From Epiperipatus broadwayi (taxonomy: Eukaryota > Onychophora > Udeonychophora > Euonychophora > Peripatidae), in assembly GCA_028023455.1 (NCBI GenBank), contig JAQFVV010006215.1, positions 1,372,580-1,436,579 of the forward strand: a stretch of DNA of 64,000 nt, written 5' to 3'. The translations under genes were made by a program, and so were the position numbers. Shown in pieces: positions 19,916-32,760 of this stretch. The notes beneath the pieces were generated by a model. The model was given only the letters and a program-made list of their open reading frames with translations, was not told the origin of the DNA and did no database searches. Position 1 is the first letter of the stretch. The number at the start of each line of letters is the position of its first letter.

Positions 19916-22900
19916 CTTACAATTAAAGCTCCCAGGTTTGTGAAGAGTGCCTGGTTTTCAAATATTTAAATCTCTATAGCATAAAATCTCTTGTGAAGAA
20001 GTCACTTTTTGCTAAAATAATTTCTATCAAAATTATCGTTTTAATAGCTGAACTAATTGATTCCTCATTAACTTCACAAATATATTCTACCATGTTTGCA
20101 TTCATATTGTGATTTAGCCTTATATGTGACTAACTAGAAATTCTTTATGGAATTAATAAACATTGAATTCCAATGAAATTTAATTTTTAAAGCATTGAAG
20201 TATTTGACTAGTTTTTTATTAGTCTAAACTATGGATAACTCTGAGAAAAACATTATTAATTTTATCAGTGATCCTTTTATATAAAGCAGAATTATCTTCA
20301 CTTTTGAATTCTCACTCCATAAATTTGTGGCTCAACCATTACTCTTATATCTGCTTTAATTTATAAATTTCTATAAAAAACAACATTCATAAGAAACAAC
20401 AATGTAATTGAGTAGTAACTTTTATTGGGAATTGTTAGAAACTTAATTATATCATTCTACATATTCCATATGAATTGTGTAGCTTTACTTCAAATATTAC
20501 ATATAATACTGTAATTTTTAGCATAGGATCATGGTAGTTTAGTTTATTCATTTTTCAAATTATGATATTTAAATTATGATTGAGAAATTCTCAGTAATAC
20601 ATCACATGACTAACATTGTATCATCTGATCTCAGCTTAAGTTTAGGGAGAATAAAAGAGCTTGCTAGTAAACTCTCAGTAAGTAAGCTGTTATCATAAAA
20701 CAAACATTAAATAAAGTTTCAAGTCTGTTGTATCCTTGATAATTGTCTATCATGCTTAAATATATTGTTTCATATACTTTGTTTATTATTTCTTTCTTCT
20801 TTCTCTCTTTTTCTCTCTGTTTACAAGATCTTTTGTTTGTTTGAATGTTTAGATTTTTAAAGATATTTTATGCCACATAAGAATATAAATTAAGGGGAAA
20901 TATTTTGAAGAAAATAAACTCTTCTTTTCACATGTCATTGACTAAAAGTCATCTATTTTGCAGGTTTTGTTTGATGCTACTATAGTTTTGTTATTATGCA
21001 TATGATTTCTTTCGTTTAAATTATTAATATTGTATTTTTCCAATGAGATACTAAGTAGAAGTATAAGAATTGATTATAAAAGAGATATTTAGACTAAAAA
21101 TTTTTTACAAAAGATTTGCTATTCTTTGATACAATTTTCCTGAAAAACACTTGAGTATAAATGTCACCTTTTTTTTTTTAATTTGGCTGTGTATAAAGGA
21201 TTCTCTTGTTGGCTGTGTGTAAAGGATTCTCTTGTTGGCTGTGTGTAAAGGATTCTCTTGTAGCTTGTATTTTTTAAGTTTTTCAAGTTAATTCTTAAGG
21301 AGAAAAGTTATAAACTTGATATTATTAGATATCATGGCAAAATGATTGAAATCATGGAATAATCAAAGAGAGAAACAATTTTAATGAAAAATGTTTTTTT
21401 CGATAAAAATGGTCACTATTGATTGATACAAAATATTCTTCTGGTTTTTAGTTTTTTTATTTGCCTATGCCTTTAATATATATATAGATATCGATAAAAT
21501 GAATCATAGATATATTTAAATTCTATAAATAAAGTGTGTAGGTTGTGCTTACAGGCATTTCTTAATAAACGTTCTTTGCATCATTCACTTTTTTTGACAA
21601 TAATGTTACTATTTACTAGTTATATTAGATAAGCACGATGGAAGTAACTTATATAAAATTGAAAAGCATATAACTGAATGGCATTTTTTTGGGATTTTAA
21701 GCATTAATCTCACTTGCATTTATATGTGTCAGAAATTTTGGATTAGAACCATATGTTTGCATTACTTTAAGAAGTCCCAAAATTAAATTGACAGATCTAA
21801 GCTCAATTTGTTTTTTTATTTTTTTTATTTTAGTTATCATTATCCAATGCACATAATTTTTTAGGCTTTCTATTTATATGTTGAAAATAAAAACAATCCT
21901 GTTTATTCATTTAAGAGTCAATTGACTGCTGATATATCTACAACAATCTTTTTATTCATCTATGTGTTTTTATTCTGGTTTATAACTTCTGAATTAAAGA
22001 GAATGATTTCCAAATATCTAAGATTTTTACTGATTTCTGTATCAAATGGCATAAAATTCTATATGCAAGCAGAACTTTTCTTTTAAATCATTTTATGGCT
22101 AAGTATGTGTCTATCTTCTCTGATTGATCTTCACTGTTGAGTGCATTTTGGAAATAGATATTCTATAATAAAATTCAATTTATGGAGATTTTGGGGTCAT
22201 TAATAAGTCTTAAGTTTTATAGTGCTTCTCAATTTATGACAATGTGCGAAATCATCATTATTTTTCATATTTGTTTTTGTATTGTGATATAAGTATTATA
22301 ATCTTTTAAGATATAATTCTGCATATAGTTTGCAATACATTTTGGTAGTCAATAATACTATTGTCTCACTTATGATGCCAACTTCTATTATTTTCAAATT
22401 ATTCTTTTAATATTAACTTTCTAATTCAATGGTTGATTGATAGCATTATTTTATGAAGTTCTTAATAAATTTTAGAAAGGGATATTAAAGAAATCATTGT
22501 AGCTCTCACTATAATAAAATTCTCTTGCTAATGTAAGAGTATAAAATCTCTTGGAATTCATCTTGTATAATTCAGTTGTTTTGCTTTAGCAGTTTCAAAT
22601 TTTGTGGAATTTTAATATAATAAATTATACTACTAAGAATTCAATATTTGAGCTGATACTTCATTATATTTATTTATTTCTTGGAGAATGGAAGAAAAGT
22701 TTTGAGACATTTGAGTATCAAAGTGGCATGTAGAGAAACAAATTCCAATTAATTGACCAAAATAATCTCTTTTTTTCAATTGAATATCATTCCAAAAATT
22801 TTTAGTTGTTAAATCTGCCACTCCATTACTGCACTAAACTGTACAAAATAATTATTTATAATCCAATTCAATAATAAAATCATTCTGCTAATATTTATGG

Positions 22901-22989
22901 AAGTAATAGAAAAAAAGTTGACCATAAGAAAATTAACTGATTTTTAAACTGTGACTTAGAATGCTTATTAAATTTTGGAAAAATTATGT
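19916..22989. other. AT-rich stretch with one short tandem repeat
   Basis: No recognised gene. A 62-codon minus frame at 22633-22821 (MADLTTKNFWNDIQ...) has a protein-like composition and the minus strand between 21.9 and 22.8 kb has other short protein-like runs, perhaps an old mobile-element gene, but I cannot assign a family. Confidence 0.4.
21185..21262 (+). repeat. 26-bp tandem repeat, three copies
   Basis: GGCTGTGTGTAAAGGATTCT and six more bases, repeated at 21185, 21211 and 21237; the first copy differs by one base. Confidence 0.95.
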
Positions 22990-23215
22990 CAGCATTTATT
23001 TCTTCTTTTTCCAATTCTGCCATCTAGGATAAGCTTAAGTAGTTAATAAGTACTAGATCTTAGTGCTTAATACATTCTTATCCAATGCGTTCCTATCTAT
23101 ATTCCCAGATTAGTTTCTAGATTATAACTTTTATTAATGAAGAGTTTAGATCTTCATCTAGTGTAGCTGAATTTTTGGGGGATGTAATGCATTTCCCCTC
23201 CCCAATATCTGTAAA
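22990..23215 (+). repeat. Family C copy, degraded
   Basis: TTCCCAGATTAGTTTCTAG, TTATTAATGAAGAG and GATGTAATGCA match the family C arm (compare TTCCCAGGCTAGTTTCTAGC at 30.1 kb). Single arm only; the hammerhead word is lost. Confidence 0.55.
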
Positions 23216-23993
23216 TTAGAAACTCTTCTGGAAATATACATAAAAAATCATTGATTATTAATTTGTTGTGCTGACTCATTGAGTATCTAGTGATTACTCA
23301 AACTTACATTAGGGTAAAACTGATAAAGGAGAAATTGGTTTGCTATATAGAAATATTATGTAGGTTGACAACATATGGTGTTTTTTTAATTTTGGAAAAA
23401 CACAAAATACCCATATTAGAACTTTTTTCTATAATGTCCTTAATAATGTGGACCATTCATGTCAGTGTCTATATTATTATATAATTCGTAATTCATCATT
23501 CATAAGTGATAAAGCATATGCTAAAGTTAGTTTTATTTTATCAACATCTTAGTTTTTGGGAGTTAGTTGTCTATGCTGAAGCATTTTTGAAACCAAAATA
23601 AACAATTCTGAAGTCCTAATTCGAAAGTTGTTTTAAATTATTTTTGTTTTGCAACAACTTTTAGTAATTCATTATTATTATTAATTTTTCTTGCCAAAAT
23701 TGGAGATCTAGTTACAAATCTTAGATGATGGTTTGAATCTGCAAAGCAATCATCTATTCGGATTACTGAAAAATTCAGAAAAGAAGTTTTAGTGATCAAA
23801 ATAAGTGTTTTTACAAGCACAATAGTAGTTTTAATGTATTAAAACTGCTACTTCCTATTGCTAATTTTGAAAATTGTTTATTTGCACAGCTGATTTTGTG
23901 TAATAATTAATACAGTATTGTTCCAATGCTATTAAAACAGCTTTATAATGTAAACAAAATTCCCCTCTCCCATTAAAAATCACTGCAAAATTT
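23216..23993. other. AT-rich stretch, nothing recognised
   Basis: Two 60-64 codon frames on opposite strands show no domain that I recognise. Confidence 0.45.
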
Positions 23994-24091
23994 TTGGTGG
24001 TTGAGAGGTCAGCGACAGCTACTTTACAAGCAGTTGTTCCGGGATAGCGGGTTCGCTTCCCGGCTGATGCTATGACACATGAGAAAAAAAA
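23994..24091 (+). mobile_element. tRNA-derived SINE
   Basis: TTGGTGGTTGAGAGGTCAGC (A-box side), AGCGGGTTCGCTTCCCGG (B box), ATGCTATGACACATGAG and an A-run. Very close to the 17.1 kb copy, so both are likely from one recent subfamily. Confidence 0.8.
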
Positions 24092-24699
24092 TACTTTCTT
24101 TAAAAATATTTTTATTCATTAAGAAATAAAAGTCATACAGTTTATTACTCATAAGTTTGAGCATCAGAATTGGGCTACAATCCAAAAACCATGAATTTCA
24201 GAGTCCACCTACCACTACATTAAACCCTGAAGTTTATTGTTCATTCACTCCATGCATTCATTATATTATTCATGCGCTCTTATATAGTATATTCTATATT
24301 AAGATATTTACATACTGATCTTTTGATCATATCATTATGTTTTCAAAATATTAATTACCTTTAAAAAGATTTTTACTAGTGTTTTATATTTTAACAAGAG
24401 ATGGTCCGTGTTGCAATTTCATGCAGAAATTCAGCAAACCTTTCTATAGACAACTATTTTAGATGCAAAAGTTATATCACTATCCTAAAGTACCTTTTCT
24501 TTGAAGTTGTTAATTAAAGTAGAATCAAATATTGGAGTTTGCGTCATATATTAGCATCTAAATCTTTTTTCTACCTGAAAATCTTCAAGATCTTTAAAGT
24601 CATTCCCATTCATAATCTGATAGTAAGTAATCTAAGTTAAAAAATTTCTGAATTTTTTTTTCTTGACTGATGAAACATTAGAAATAATATAAAATATCA
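24092..24699. other. AT-rich stretch, nothing recognised
   Basis: No signal seen. Confidence 0.45.
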
Positions 24700-24800
24700 T
24701 ATACACCTTATATAAACACTTTTATACACTTGAATATAATCTATTTCTCCTTGCTTACAGTTTCAACTGTCCAGAAATCGTCACCAGAGCTACAATATTC
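24700..24800 (-). repeat. Family A single arm with a defective hammerhead
   Basis: On the minus strand AGCTCTGGTGA (complement of 24781-24791) carries a change in the core (CTGGTGA for CTGATGA), then TTTCTGGACAGTTGAAACTG and a stem-like arm ending near TAAAAGTGTTTATATAA. The A-to-G change in the core should abolish cleavage. Only one arm is present, so the unit can exist as a monomer. Confidence 0.6.
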
Positions 24801-27633
24801 AAATATATATAGCCATACAATTTATACTTATCTATGCATTCATATTTTTAAGCAATGTAAGCATAAAAAAACACAAATCTTTAAAAAAATGTTAAAAGAT
24901 ACCATAGCAAGATTTTTGATATTTTGATTTTGTCGAGATATTTTAAATAATGGATACTTATATTTTTTTAAAAAAGTATACATTCTCCATTAATATTTTA
25001 ACATATTTAAATTCCAAAAAATAATTATGATTAAAACTTTATTTTTTAATATTATTTGAAGGGTATATGTTCTCAATTGTTAACCATGAATGGTAAACTG
25101 AATATAATCAAAATACTCCAGAATAAATTTTACAATATTCAATACACCAAGATAAAAATAAATAAATAATAGCTATAGCCAGCTTATACCAGTGTATGCT
25201 ATTTTGCCACCTTGACTAGCATTTAACAGTTAAAAGTTACACAAAGAAAATCTCATTAAAGTTATGCAACAGCAATGTTCCTACATGAATGGCCAACTTT
25301 ACATAAATTATGTATGTTTTCACAATTATATTGCTATTTAATACATTGTTGTCATATATATATATATAATATGACTCTTTGATTTTTCTTTTTTTTCAAT
25401 TGTTTTCCATGTGTAAAATAAAGTAGGTACTTTGGGATTAGAACTGTTTTCCGCCATATTGATTTTAACACTTTTATGTTTTTTTTAAAAAAAAGATTAG
25501 AACTTTATATTTAAAAAAAATAGTTTTTGAATTTAAGTTCATCTAAAAAGGTTATAATGAAGATGAAATTTATATTTAAAAAATGTGTTTTTGAACTCAA
25601 TATAATTTTGAATAAATTATTACCAATACGATAGAAATTAAATATTTTTTTGGATAGAAAAGCTGTGAACAAAAGCAACTTTCAATATTTACTTTTATTT
25701 AATTCTAAATCTTTTATTTATATTGTATTCAGAATACTTTTTTTAATAAAATTAATTTGAACTAAAAACCCCATTTTTAAAGTATAAAATTTGCTAAACC
25801 TAAACCAATACTTCCAAATATATTTGCAAAGGTAGAATCAATATGGTGGAAAGCAGTACTAATCCCAAAGTACTTAAAGTATTATCAAAGCAAAAATTCA
25901 ATTACAAATAACTGTATGTTCAGCAAATACAGATTTAAATCTATTCACAGAATAATACAATTTATTATATATATTAAATTGAAAATTTTTATGAATATAT
26001 TATACATGGATGTACCCAGATATTTCACTTATTATGTATATATTGGTATATTGAATATTGTAAAGTTTATTACAGTCTTCTGATTATTATATTTATTTTA
26101 TCTCATTATATATATATATATATATTGAAACAATGTTAAGAAAATATTTACATTCACCAAAAATATATATGTATAAATGATAAACATGTAAACATTATAT
26201 GTGGTAATACAGAATTCAAAAATAGACTTTTTCTATTAAGTTCATTAATGAAAAGGTAAAAAAAAACCTCATGTTTTATTAATTCAGTTTTAAAGAATAT
26301 AAAGTTTCTAAGATTTTTTACCATTTTCAAAACTAATAATAATATTTAAAATTATAAATAAATTTCATTTTCAAATTAAAAAAGAAGTATGTTTGTTAGA
26401 ATATAATTATGTAAATGTTGCAATAAATAATTTGCTAATAAATATTTAAATTATCAAACATGTTTACAATAAAATAATTATCATTTAATGCTCCTCAAAG
26501 AAGACAGATTTTTCCATTTTTAACCTAAAAAAAAAAAAACTTGTCTAAATTATATATAAATGATAGTTCAATTTAATTGTTAAGGATTAATTAATAGAAG
26601 AGTATAATAACAGTTCCAAATTCATGGTCTTTATTATGTTGTTGAAGCCCTCAATAAAATAACTTTAAACCTTTAATACATCATGAGTAGCTTCTCTGAC
26701 CATTAATATTTGGTGCTGGTTTAGTATGCACTCATGGCCATTTCCAATTATAAGAGCTGTCCAAAACCCATGCTGACCTATCCAACCGATAAATGACATT
26801 GATCAATCTGTACATTATCGCGATCTGACCATTCATTACAAAATTGCCATTTTCATCAAAACCCCCTCCCCCCAATCCAATTTTCATAGTTATAAGTTCC
26901 AATTTTCATAGTTATAAGAAATTAAATCACATGATTAAAATATTAAAACACAAAATTGCCATTTGAAATTATATTTATTGTTTAATTAGTACACTGGTGA
27001 TTTAGTGACTCGCCACCAGATATCATACTACATTTACATTTGGAGACCATATATTGTATGGCTGCAGGATAAAATATTTTTATTGTGTCATGTGAAATCT
27101 GAAGTCTTGACATCAGTGTTATATAATTAATGAATTCTTAATAACGTATCTATTACCATGATGATTTGCTGTAACATTTTGGTTATTTTTAATAATCGTA
27201 AAAATTTCCACTAAGATTTTATTTCTGATTTTGTGTGCATTTATATCATATCTACAAGATAATTACTATTATTAATATGTATGCAGTTGAATTCTATTAT
27301 ATAATGTTTCCTATTTTTGCCATCAAGATGTGTATATTGAATATAAATCCACTAAAATAAACCTTTTTGCATCCATTGATTACTATGGCCTGCATTAGGT
27401 CACACTACTATGTGGAGATTTTTCTACTGTTTATATTGAATATATTTTCAATAATACTTGGAGATTTTCATACGTTTACTTTTTGTTTTATTTAAATTAT
27501 AAACTAATATGTATATTTTAAAATGTATTGATGTAATCATAAAAAATTAATATATGCATTCTATAAATATAAATTTAATTAATCTATATTATATTTTTAT
27601 ATATAACAAATATATTATTTATTAATTATTTTC
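24801..27633. other. AT-rich stretch with small repeats
   Basis: Contains (TA)n tracts near 25356 and 26106, a 22-bp tandem duplication (26877-26920, CCAATTTTCATAGTTATAAG plus two bases) and, near 27350-27440, words resembling the family C arm (GCATCCATTGATTACTATGG). No gene recognised. Confidence 0.5.
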
Positions 27634-27702
27634 CTATGTCAAAGCGTTGACCGGGAAGCGAACCCGGGCCTATGCTAACCGCTAGGCCACCAATGCTTGA
27701 CA
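27634..27702 (-). mobile_element. tRNA-derived SINE, shortened copy
   Basis: On the minus strand AGCATTGGTGGCCTAGCGGT, then GGGTTCGCTTCCCGG. The anticodon-arm region is deleted, so A and B boxes lie closer than in the other copies. Confidence 0.7.
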
Positions 27703-29375
27703 AAGACAGCAGTGCAAAAAATCAAATAAACAGACTTTGGGACGAGGTTGTGACGTGTGCAAATGTCTTTCTGTTTAGGATTAATTTGAATAGTTATTAT
27801 CTAACTCAGTTTTAACTCTTTTTTTGTTTATCTTTTTTTTTTTTGCTTATTTGTTTTGTAAACATAATGGCTGAATTCATTTACAAATAATTATTAATTG
27901 GAATGATAAATAATCTTATTAAACATTTATTTATTATACATCAAAACTTTGACCATTATTTAAATTATTATAGGATTTTGAATAAAATAAAATAAAATTT
28001 AAGATAAAAGTGATTTCTCTGATATTAAATAAATATTGAGGTTTCTAACATTGAGCATGCTAAAAGAATAAACAACTTTAAAACTTCATATTAATATATA
28101 AAATACTTGTTAATTATATGTTACCATACAAATTTAATTTTTCTTTAATCTTGTAAGATATATAAGTTTTTTTTTTTATCTAACATTTATTTGCTAAACT
28201 TGTTTTTTTATAAATAATTGCTTGAAGGCTCAGAAAAAGCAAATAACATTAGACATATAGTATTAAAATATACATATATACTTTTGTGCTAAAAAAAATT
28301 GACAGGAAATTGTTATTAATGATTTATAAATAGTCATAATTAGCACAATAATAATAATAATAATAGTAATTTTGAGTCAGTTATCAATATAATAGTAATA
28401 TTAATGCTTAAAAATAATTATTAATAATTAACTAGAAATTAATATCATATGTTAAAATATTAAAATTAATTGCAAAAAAATGTGTAATGATGTTTTTACA
28501 AGTTGTTTTTGTTCTTAAAATAAGATTTGTAGATGTGTTTTATTGCAAAGATGGAAAAATGTGTGAAAATAAATTTCCTGAAAGTTTAATTATTTTTTTT
28601 AGATAGATGTAAAATAATATTAATTTACCATATGTAATAATATATTTTGTTTACAAAACAGAAAAATTGATGAATATTTAAAATATAATTAGCTGTTGAT
28701 CTCTACATGTATAAAATAAAATCGTAAATCTATGTTTTTTATATCTCGGAATCAATACAAACAAATTTGATGTTTTGTTTTTTTACTTATGGCTTAATTC
28801 TAATAGAAGGATCCCTTGCTTTAACAGTGGAGGGCGGCAGTTCGACATTAAAATACTGCCCAAATGAAAAAAAAAAACTTAATATACTTTGTGAAATGAA
28901 AAATATTTAACATGATTTGCAAATGAGAAAAAAAAAAAAATTTATCTTAGGAATAGACAGTAAAAATTAAAAATAATTATTGATTTTCAAAAACAAATTA
29001 TAGCTAGGATGATCTATTGTTAATGTTTGAATGATTCGTGTTTTTTATCAAATATCATTTTTCAAAATGTTTATTTTAAACTCTTTCTGTATAAATAAAT
29101 GCTACCACGTCCCGCACAGAACAAATCAACCTAATATGCTTTACAAATGAGTCTTATTTATTTATTCACTCCTAAAGCAAAATTACATTCAAATTGTTAG
29201 GAGAAAAAAATGCAATGGAAAAACCAAACATAAATTCAGATTACCTCAGAATACATAATAAAAGTCAATAGAGTTTAAGAATAATTAATCTTGTTTATAT
29301 GAAGAAATTAATCAATCTTAAAGTTATTCAATTACACACGATACTGTGTAGATATTTATACAACTATATTAATAA
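27703..29375. other. AT-rich stretch, nothing firm
   Basis: At 28810-28880 GCGGCAGTTCGAC followed by a short interval and an A-run looks like a B box and tail of another SINE, but the 5' part is not recognisable. Confidence 0.4.
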
Positions 29376-29870
29376 TGCTAATCCAATAAAACATCACATA
29401 ATCACCATTTCTTATGCTTACACAAACTGTTGAAACAGTAGAAAATCTCTCCAAACAAGAGTGCAACGTCAAGCGTTGTTAGCCGAGAGGTCATCGCAAC
29501 TGCCTTGCAAGCATGTAGTTGGTTGCAGACGGTTGTGGGTTTGTGTCCCAGCCGATGCTATGACATATAGTGCAACTCTATGTAAGCTCTAATAACCAAT
29601 GGATGTAGAGATTTTGTGTATCAAAATAACCTTCCTAGTGCTAGTGCCTACTCATCCAACATTCTCAGACTAATTTCTAGCTTATGGCCTCCATCGGTGA
29701 AGAACCTTGGATCTAAAAGCACTGCAACTAGATTTTTGAATGTAATGCAATCCACCAGTAGACATCCTTTACCATTTTAGTTAACTATAAAACTATGAGT
29801 CCAAAATGTAAACATAATGATATTTTCAATCCAAGCTCATCTGCTTGTATGGTCATATATATCTGAATGC
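29376..29870 (+). repeat. Family C arm interrupted by a tRNA-SINE
   Basis: Starts with AAAACATCACATAATCACC and TTATGCTTACACAAACTG, then CTCTCCAAACAAGAG. The SINE at 29469-29571 follows. The arm resumes with ACCAATGGATGTAGAG, CAGACTAATTTCTAGC, and then the family C centre (AACTATAAAACTATGAGTCC). Confidence 0.7.
29469..29571 (+). mobile_element. tRNA-derived SINE with a canonical anticodon arm
   Basis: CAAGCGTTGTTAGCCGAGAG (A box), AACTGCCTTGCAAGCA, a long variable-arm-like segment, GTGGGTTTGTGTCCCAGC (B box) and GATGCTATGACATA. A 7-nt loop CTTGCAA flanked by ACTGC/GCA(T)GT reads as an anticodon arm with TGC. The long spacer before the B box resembles class II (Leu/Ser) tRNAs. It is inserted in a family C repeat. 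Confidence 0.8.
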
Positions 29871-29939
29871 ACATCAATATCTCTACATTATGTTATCTTT
29901 AGTTTTTACTAGCCATAGTCATCATCATCCTTTGGCTGT

Positions 29940-30540
29940 GATTAGTGCTAAACCACCAAAACATCACATGATCACCATTTATTAACTTTACACTAGCTGT
30001 TAAAACAGTAGAAAATCTCTCCAAACAGCAGTGCCACCCTGTGCAAGCCATAGTAATCAATAGATGCTAAAAGATTCAAGCATCAAAATCCCTATCTAGT
30101 TCCTGTTTTTCCAATATTCCCAGGCTAGTTTCTAGCTTGTGGCCTTCATCAGTGTGAGAGTACTGCACCTAGGCCTTTAGATCTAATTCAACCCTCCAGC
30201 AACCATTTTTTACCTTTTTGGTTAATTGAATGAACTTTAATTGAAAACATTATCGTATTTTCATTTTAGACTCATAGCTTTATAGTAACTAAAAATATAA
30301 AAGATGGCTGCCGGAGAGTTGCATTAGATTCAAAGATATGTGCAGTGCTTCTATTATCCAAGGTTTTTTACTTTAAAGGCCATAAGCTAGAAACTAGTCT
30401 GGGGGTATTGATTGAGTAGGTTAAATAGAGATTTTGATGCACAAATCCTTCCAGTATCCATTGATTACCATGGCTTGCACTGTGTAGCACTATTGTTTGG
30501 AGAGATTTTCTACTGCTTATACTAATAATGCTTGAAAGAT
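29940..30540. repeat. Family C palindrome, about 600 bp
   Basis: The left arm (29955-30205) and right arm (30300-30530) are inverted copies: CTCTCCAAACA, GGCTAGTTTCTAGCTTGTGG and CCCTCCAGCA on the left, their complements on the right. The centre (30215-30300) has TTTAGACTCATAGCTTTATAG. Each arm includes a worn hammerhead-like motif at TTTCTAGCTTGTGGCCTTCATCAG (left, reverse strand). No long ORF. Confidence 0.8.
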
Positions 30541-30699
30541 TTAAAATACATATCTCAGAATACTGGTTGTAATTCCGACATATTTTGTCTACATATATCA
30601 ATTATTTATCTTTACAATACTGGAAATAATTGATTAATTTAAAGATCTTTTTCATGTATAGCACAATTCTTGAGGAAGATTTTAAATTATTGAACTTTT
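30541..30699. other. Short spacer
   Basis: No recognised feature. Confidence 0.4.
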
Positions 30700-32760
30700 T
30701 ACTTTACCAATGAGGACACCCCTATGGAAAAATACATATTTGAAGGACACAATACAGATAATTCTATAAACTCCCATTTGATTAACAATGTTGAAAGAGA
30801 TGATTATGCTAAATCATGTCTAATGCAAATTTTAATTAGATATACATTTTTAAGCATACATTGACCTCAAGTTCTGATGAAAAGATATAATAAACTAACT
30901 AAATGCACTGATCCAGCTAAAAAATAAAAATTAATAAGAACCACAAGCTAGCCTCATTAGGTATTAAAGAATTGTATGGTTTGATGCCTCATGATCTATC
31001 CAAAAACATCATTCAAGACATGTTGCAGCAAATTAAGTATAATTCGTATATAAAAAGAGGTTACAATAAATATCTAAAATGGATTGATAGAGATATTATA
31101 GCAATATTTTATAAAATGGACAGCAGATGACCAATGGGGTTACCACTAATTGTATTGTTTGTAGCATTGTTCTGTCTAAGTTTGAGAATAATGTTGTCTA
31201 AATACTTAGCTCCATCTAATGACATCTATATGACATACTGTAACAGTCAGAATCGTCTATCTCGCTAACACACCGCAGAATTCAAACCCCAGACACGAAA
31301 CTGAACATTCTAGGAGGGGTTGCCTTCTAGATATACTAAGTTCAAATCTAAAGCCCAAATTTCACAGCGCCATCTATGTGACAATGCATCTGATGCCACT
31401 ACTAGTATGACCTTTGACCGGTGCCTGGTGGTCAGGGAGAAACAAAATACTCTATATTAAAAGAAGTTCGGGTGGCTAATTAACGTCTATGGATTTACAA
31501 AAGAAATGCAGAACATATATATATATAGACCGAGACAGTGATAGGAATCAAATAAAATAAGAGATCAAATTTAGTTTTAAATAATTTCACAAAATTTATT
31601 CATATAAATTATATATATAATGCCACTGTCTGCTTATATGAGACAGGGATGCGTATTAAATAATTATTGGCATTATATTTCAATAAATGACAAAAGGTTT
31701 TAAAGCAAAGTGATATATTCTATTCCTCGGGCTAATAGCATTATGATAATGTGCTTGCACAAAATAACTTTAACAATTTATAATTTTGATATGTTTTAAA
31801 ATGTATATCATAGTGTGTGCACCATTACAACTTATATAATCTACTTTTAAATAAATGTAAATTATGTGAACAAATACATAATTCATAATATTTTATTTTA
31901 TTTGGGAATAAGTTATATATATAATACAAGCATTGTGCTCATGGTTTAAAATTAGGCAGGATTTTCGGTATATAAGTGTATTGCAGACACACGATAGATT
32001 GGGGTTCAAACTAAGGTATGAGGGTAGGAAGTAGGTGAGAAAAGGTGAAATGAAGATCTGCAAAGCAGACCTTACTGTTTCAATATGTAGATGATGTGTT
32101 ATATGTGTTGCAGGATCAGGTTAACATATATGGTAGAAGCTCAAAAGTACATCATTTTTTGATTGGTTTATTGGAGTAGAAGGCATCAATCATGGTATTG
32201 ATTTTCTGAACATGTACATCCAGAAAAATAAAAATGAGCTTGATTTTATAATGAAGCTAAACCCTATACAAATAGGGAAGGTCATTCATTCTGACAAGAA
32301 GTCCCAACAGAACACAAACTGGCTGGCTCTATATGTTTCTTATACAGAAACAATAAACTATGCAAGTATGAGGCAGATAGAAAAAACAACATTGATGCAT
32401 ACATTAATGATCTAATAGGACTTAGTTACAATCATAATATTCTTATTAAAACAGTTGGAAAATTTTACAACATTGTAAATAAAGTTAAAAACAGTAATAT
32501 GTCTAAAGCATGAATAAGCCTTTCTTATGTTCTATATATTTCAAATAACCTTAGGAACATTTGTGCTAACATGTACAGGGTTAGCTTTAGATTGACTCCT
32601 GTTAATAATTTATTGAACAATATTAAAAGATAAGATACATGTGGAGCATGCTCCTCAAGTGGTCTATAAATTCACATGCACTAACCTTTCCTGCATTTCT
32701 GTGTATTATGGTGAATCTCATGCAAATAGGTTCATGAGAATTGGCCAACAACATTGATGG
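30700..32760 (+). pseudogene. PLE-2: Penelope-like element, RT to endonuclease, interrupted
   Basis: Plus-strand pieces in order: ELYGLMPHDLSKNII (region of RT motif A, where the catalytic Asp is not visible), KWIDRDIIAIFY, then GLPLIVLFVAL (motif B region, normally GSPLS). At 31239-32067 an unrelated solo-LTR-like insert splits the gene. It resumes at 32073 with LFQYVDDVLYVL (motif C, Y-V-D-D), GIDFLNMYIQKNKNELDF, ISLSYVLYISNNLRNIC, and a worn GIY-YIG endonuclease: VYKFTCTN then SVYYGESHANR. Several stops and frame changes. It differs from PLE-1 and PLE-3 in all blocks, so the three are separate lineages. Start and end are approximate. Confidence 0.7.
31239..32067 (-). mobile_element. Solo-LTR-like insertion in PLE-2
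   Basis: The insert splits PLE-2 exactly before the YVDD box (host words ATGACATAC left, TGTTTCAATATG right). It begins TGTAACAG and can end in CA, and it contains CGGGTGGCTAAT, which also lies in the LTRs of the 36-43 kb element (CGGGTGGCTAAT at 36207 and 41926). The orientation matches that of the minus-strand element. Flanking duplications are imperfect (GACATAC against GACCTTAC), so the exact ends are uncertain. No coding sequence, hence solo LTR rather than full element. Confidence 0.5.
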
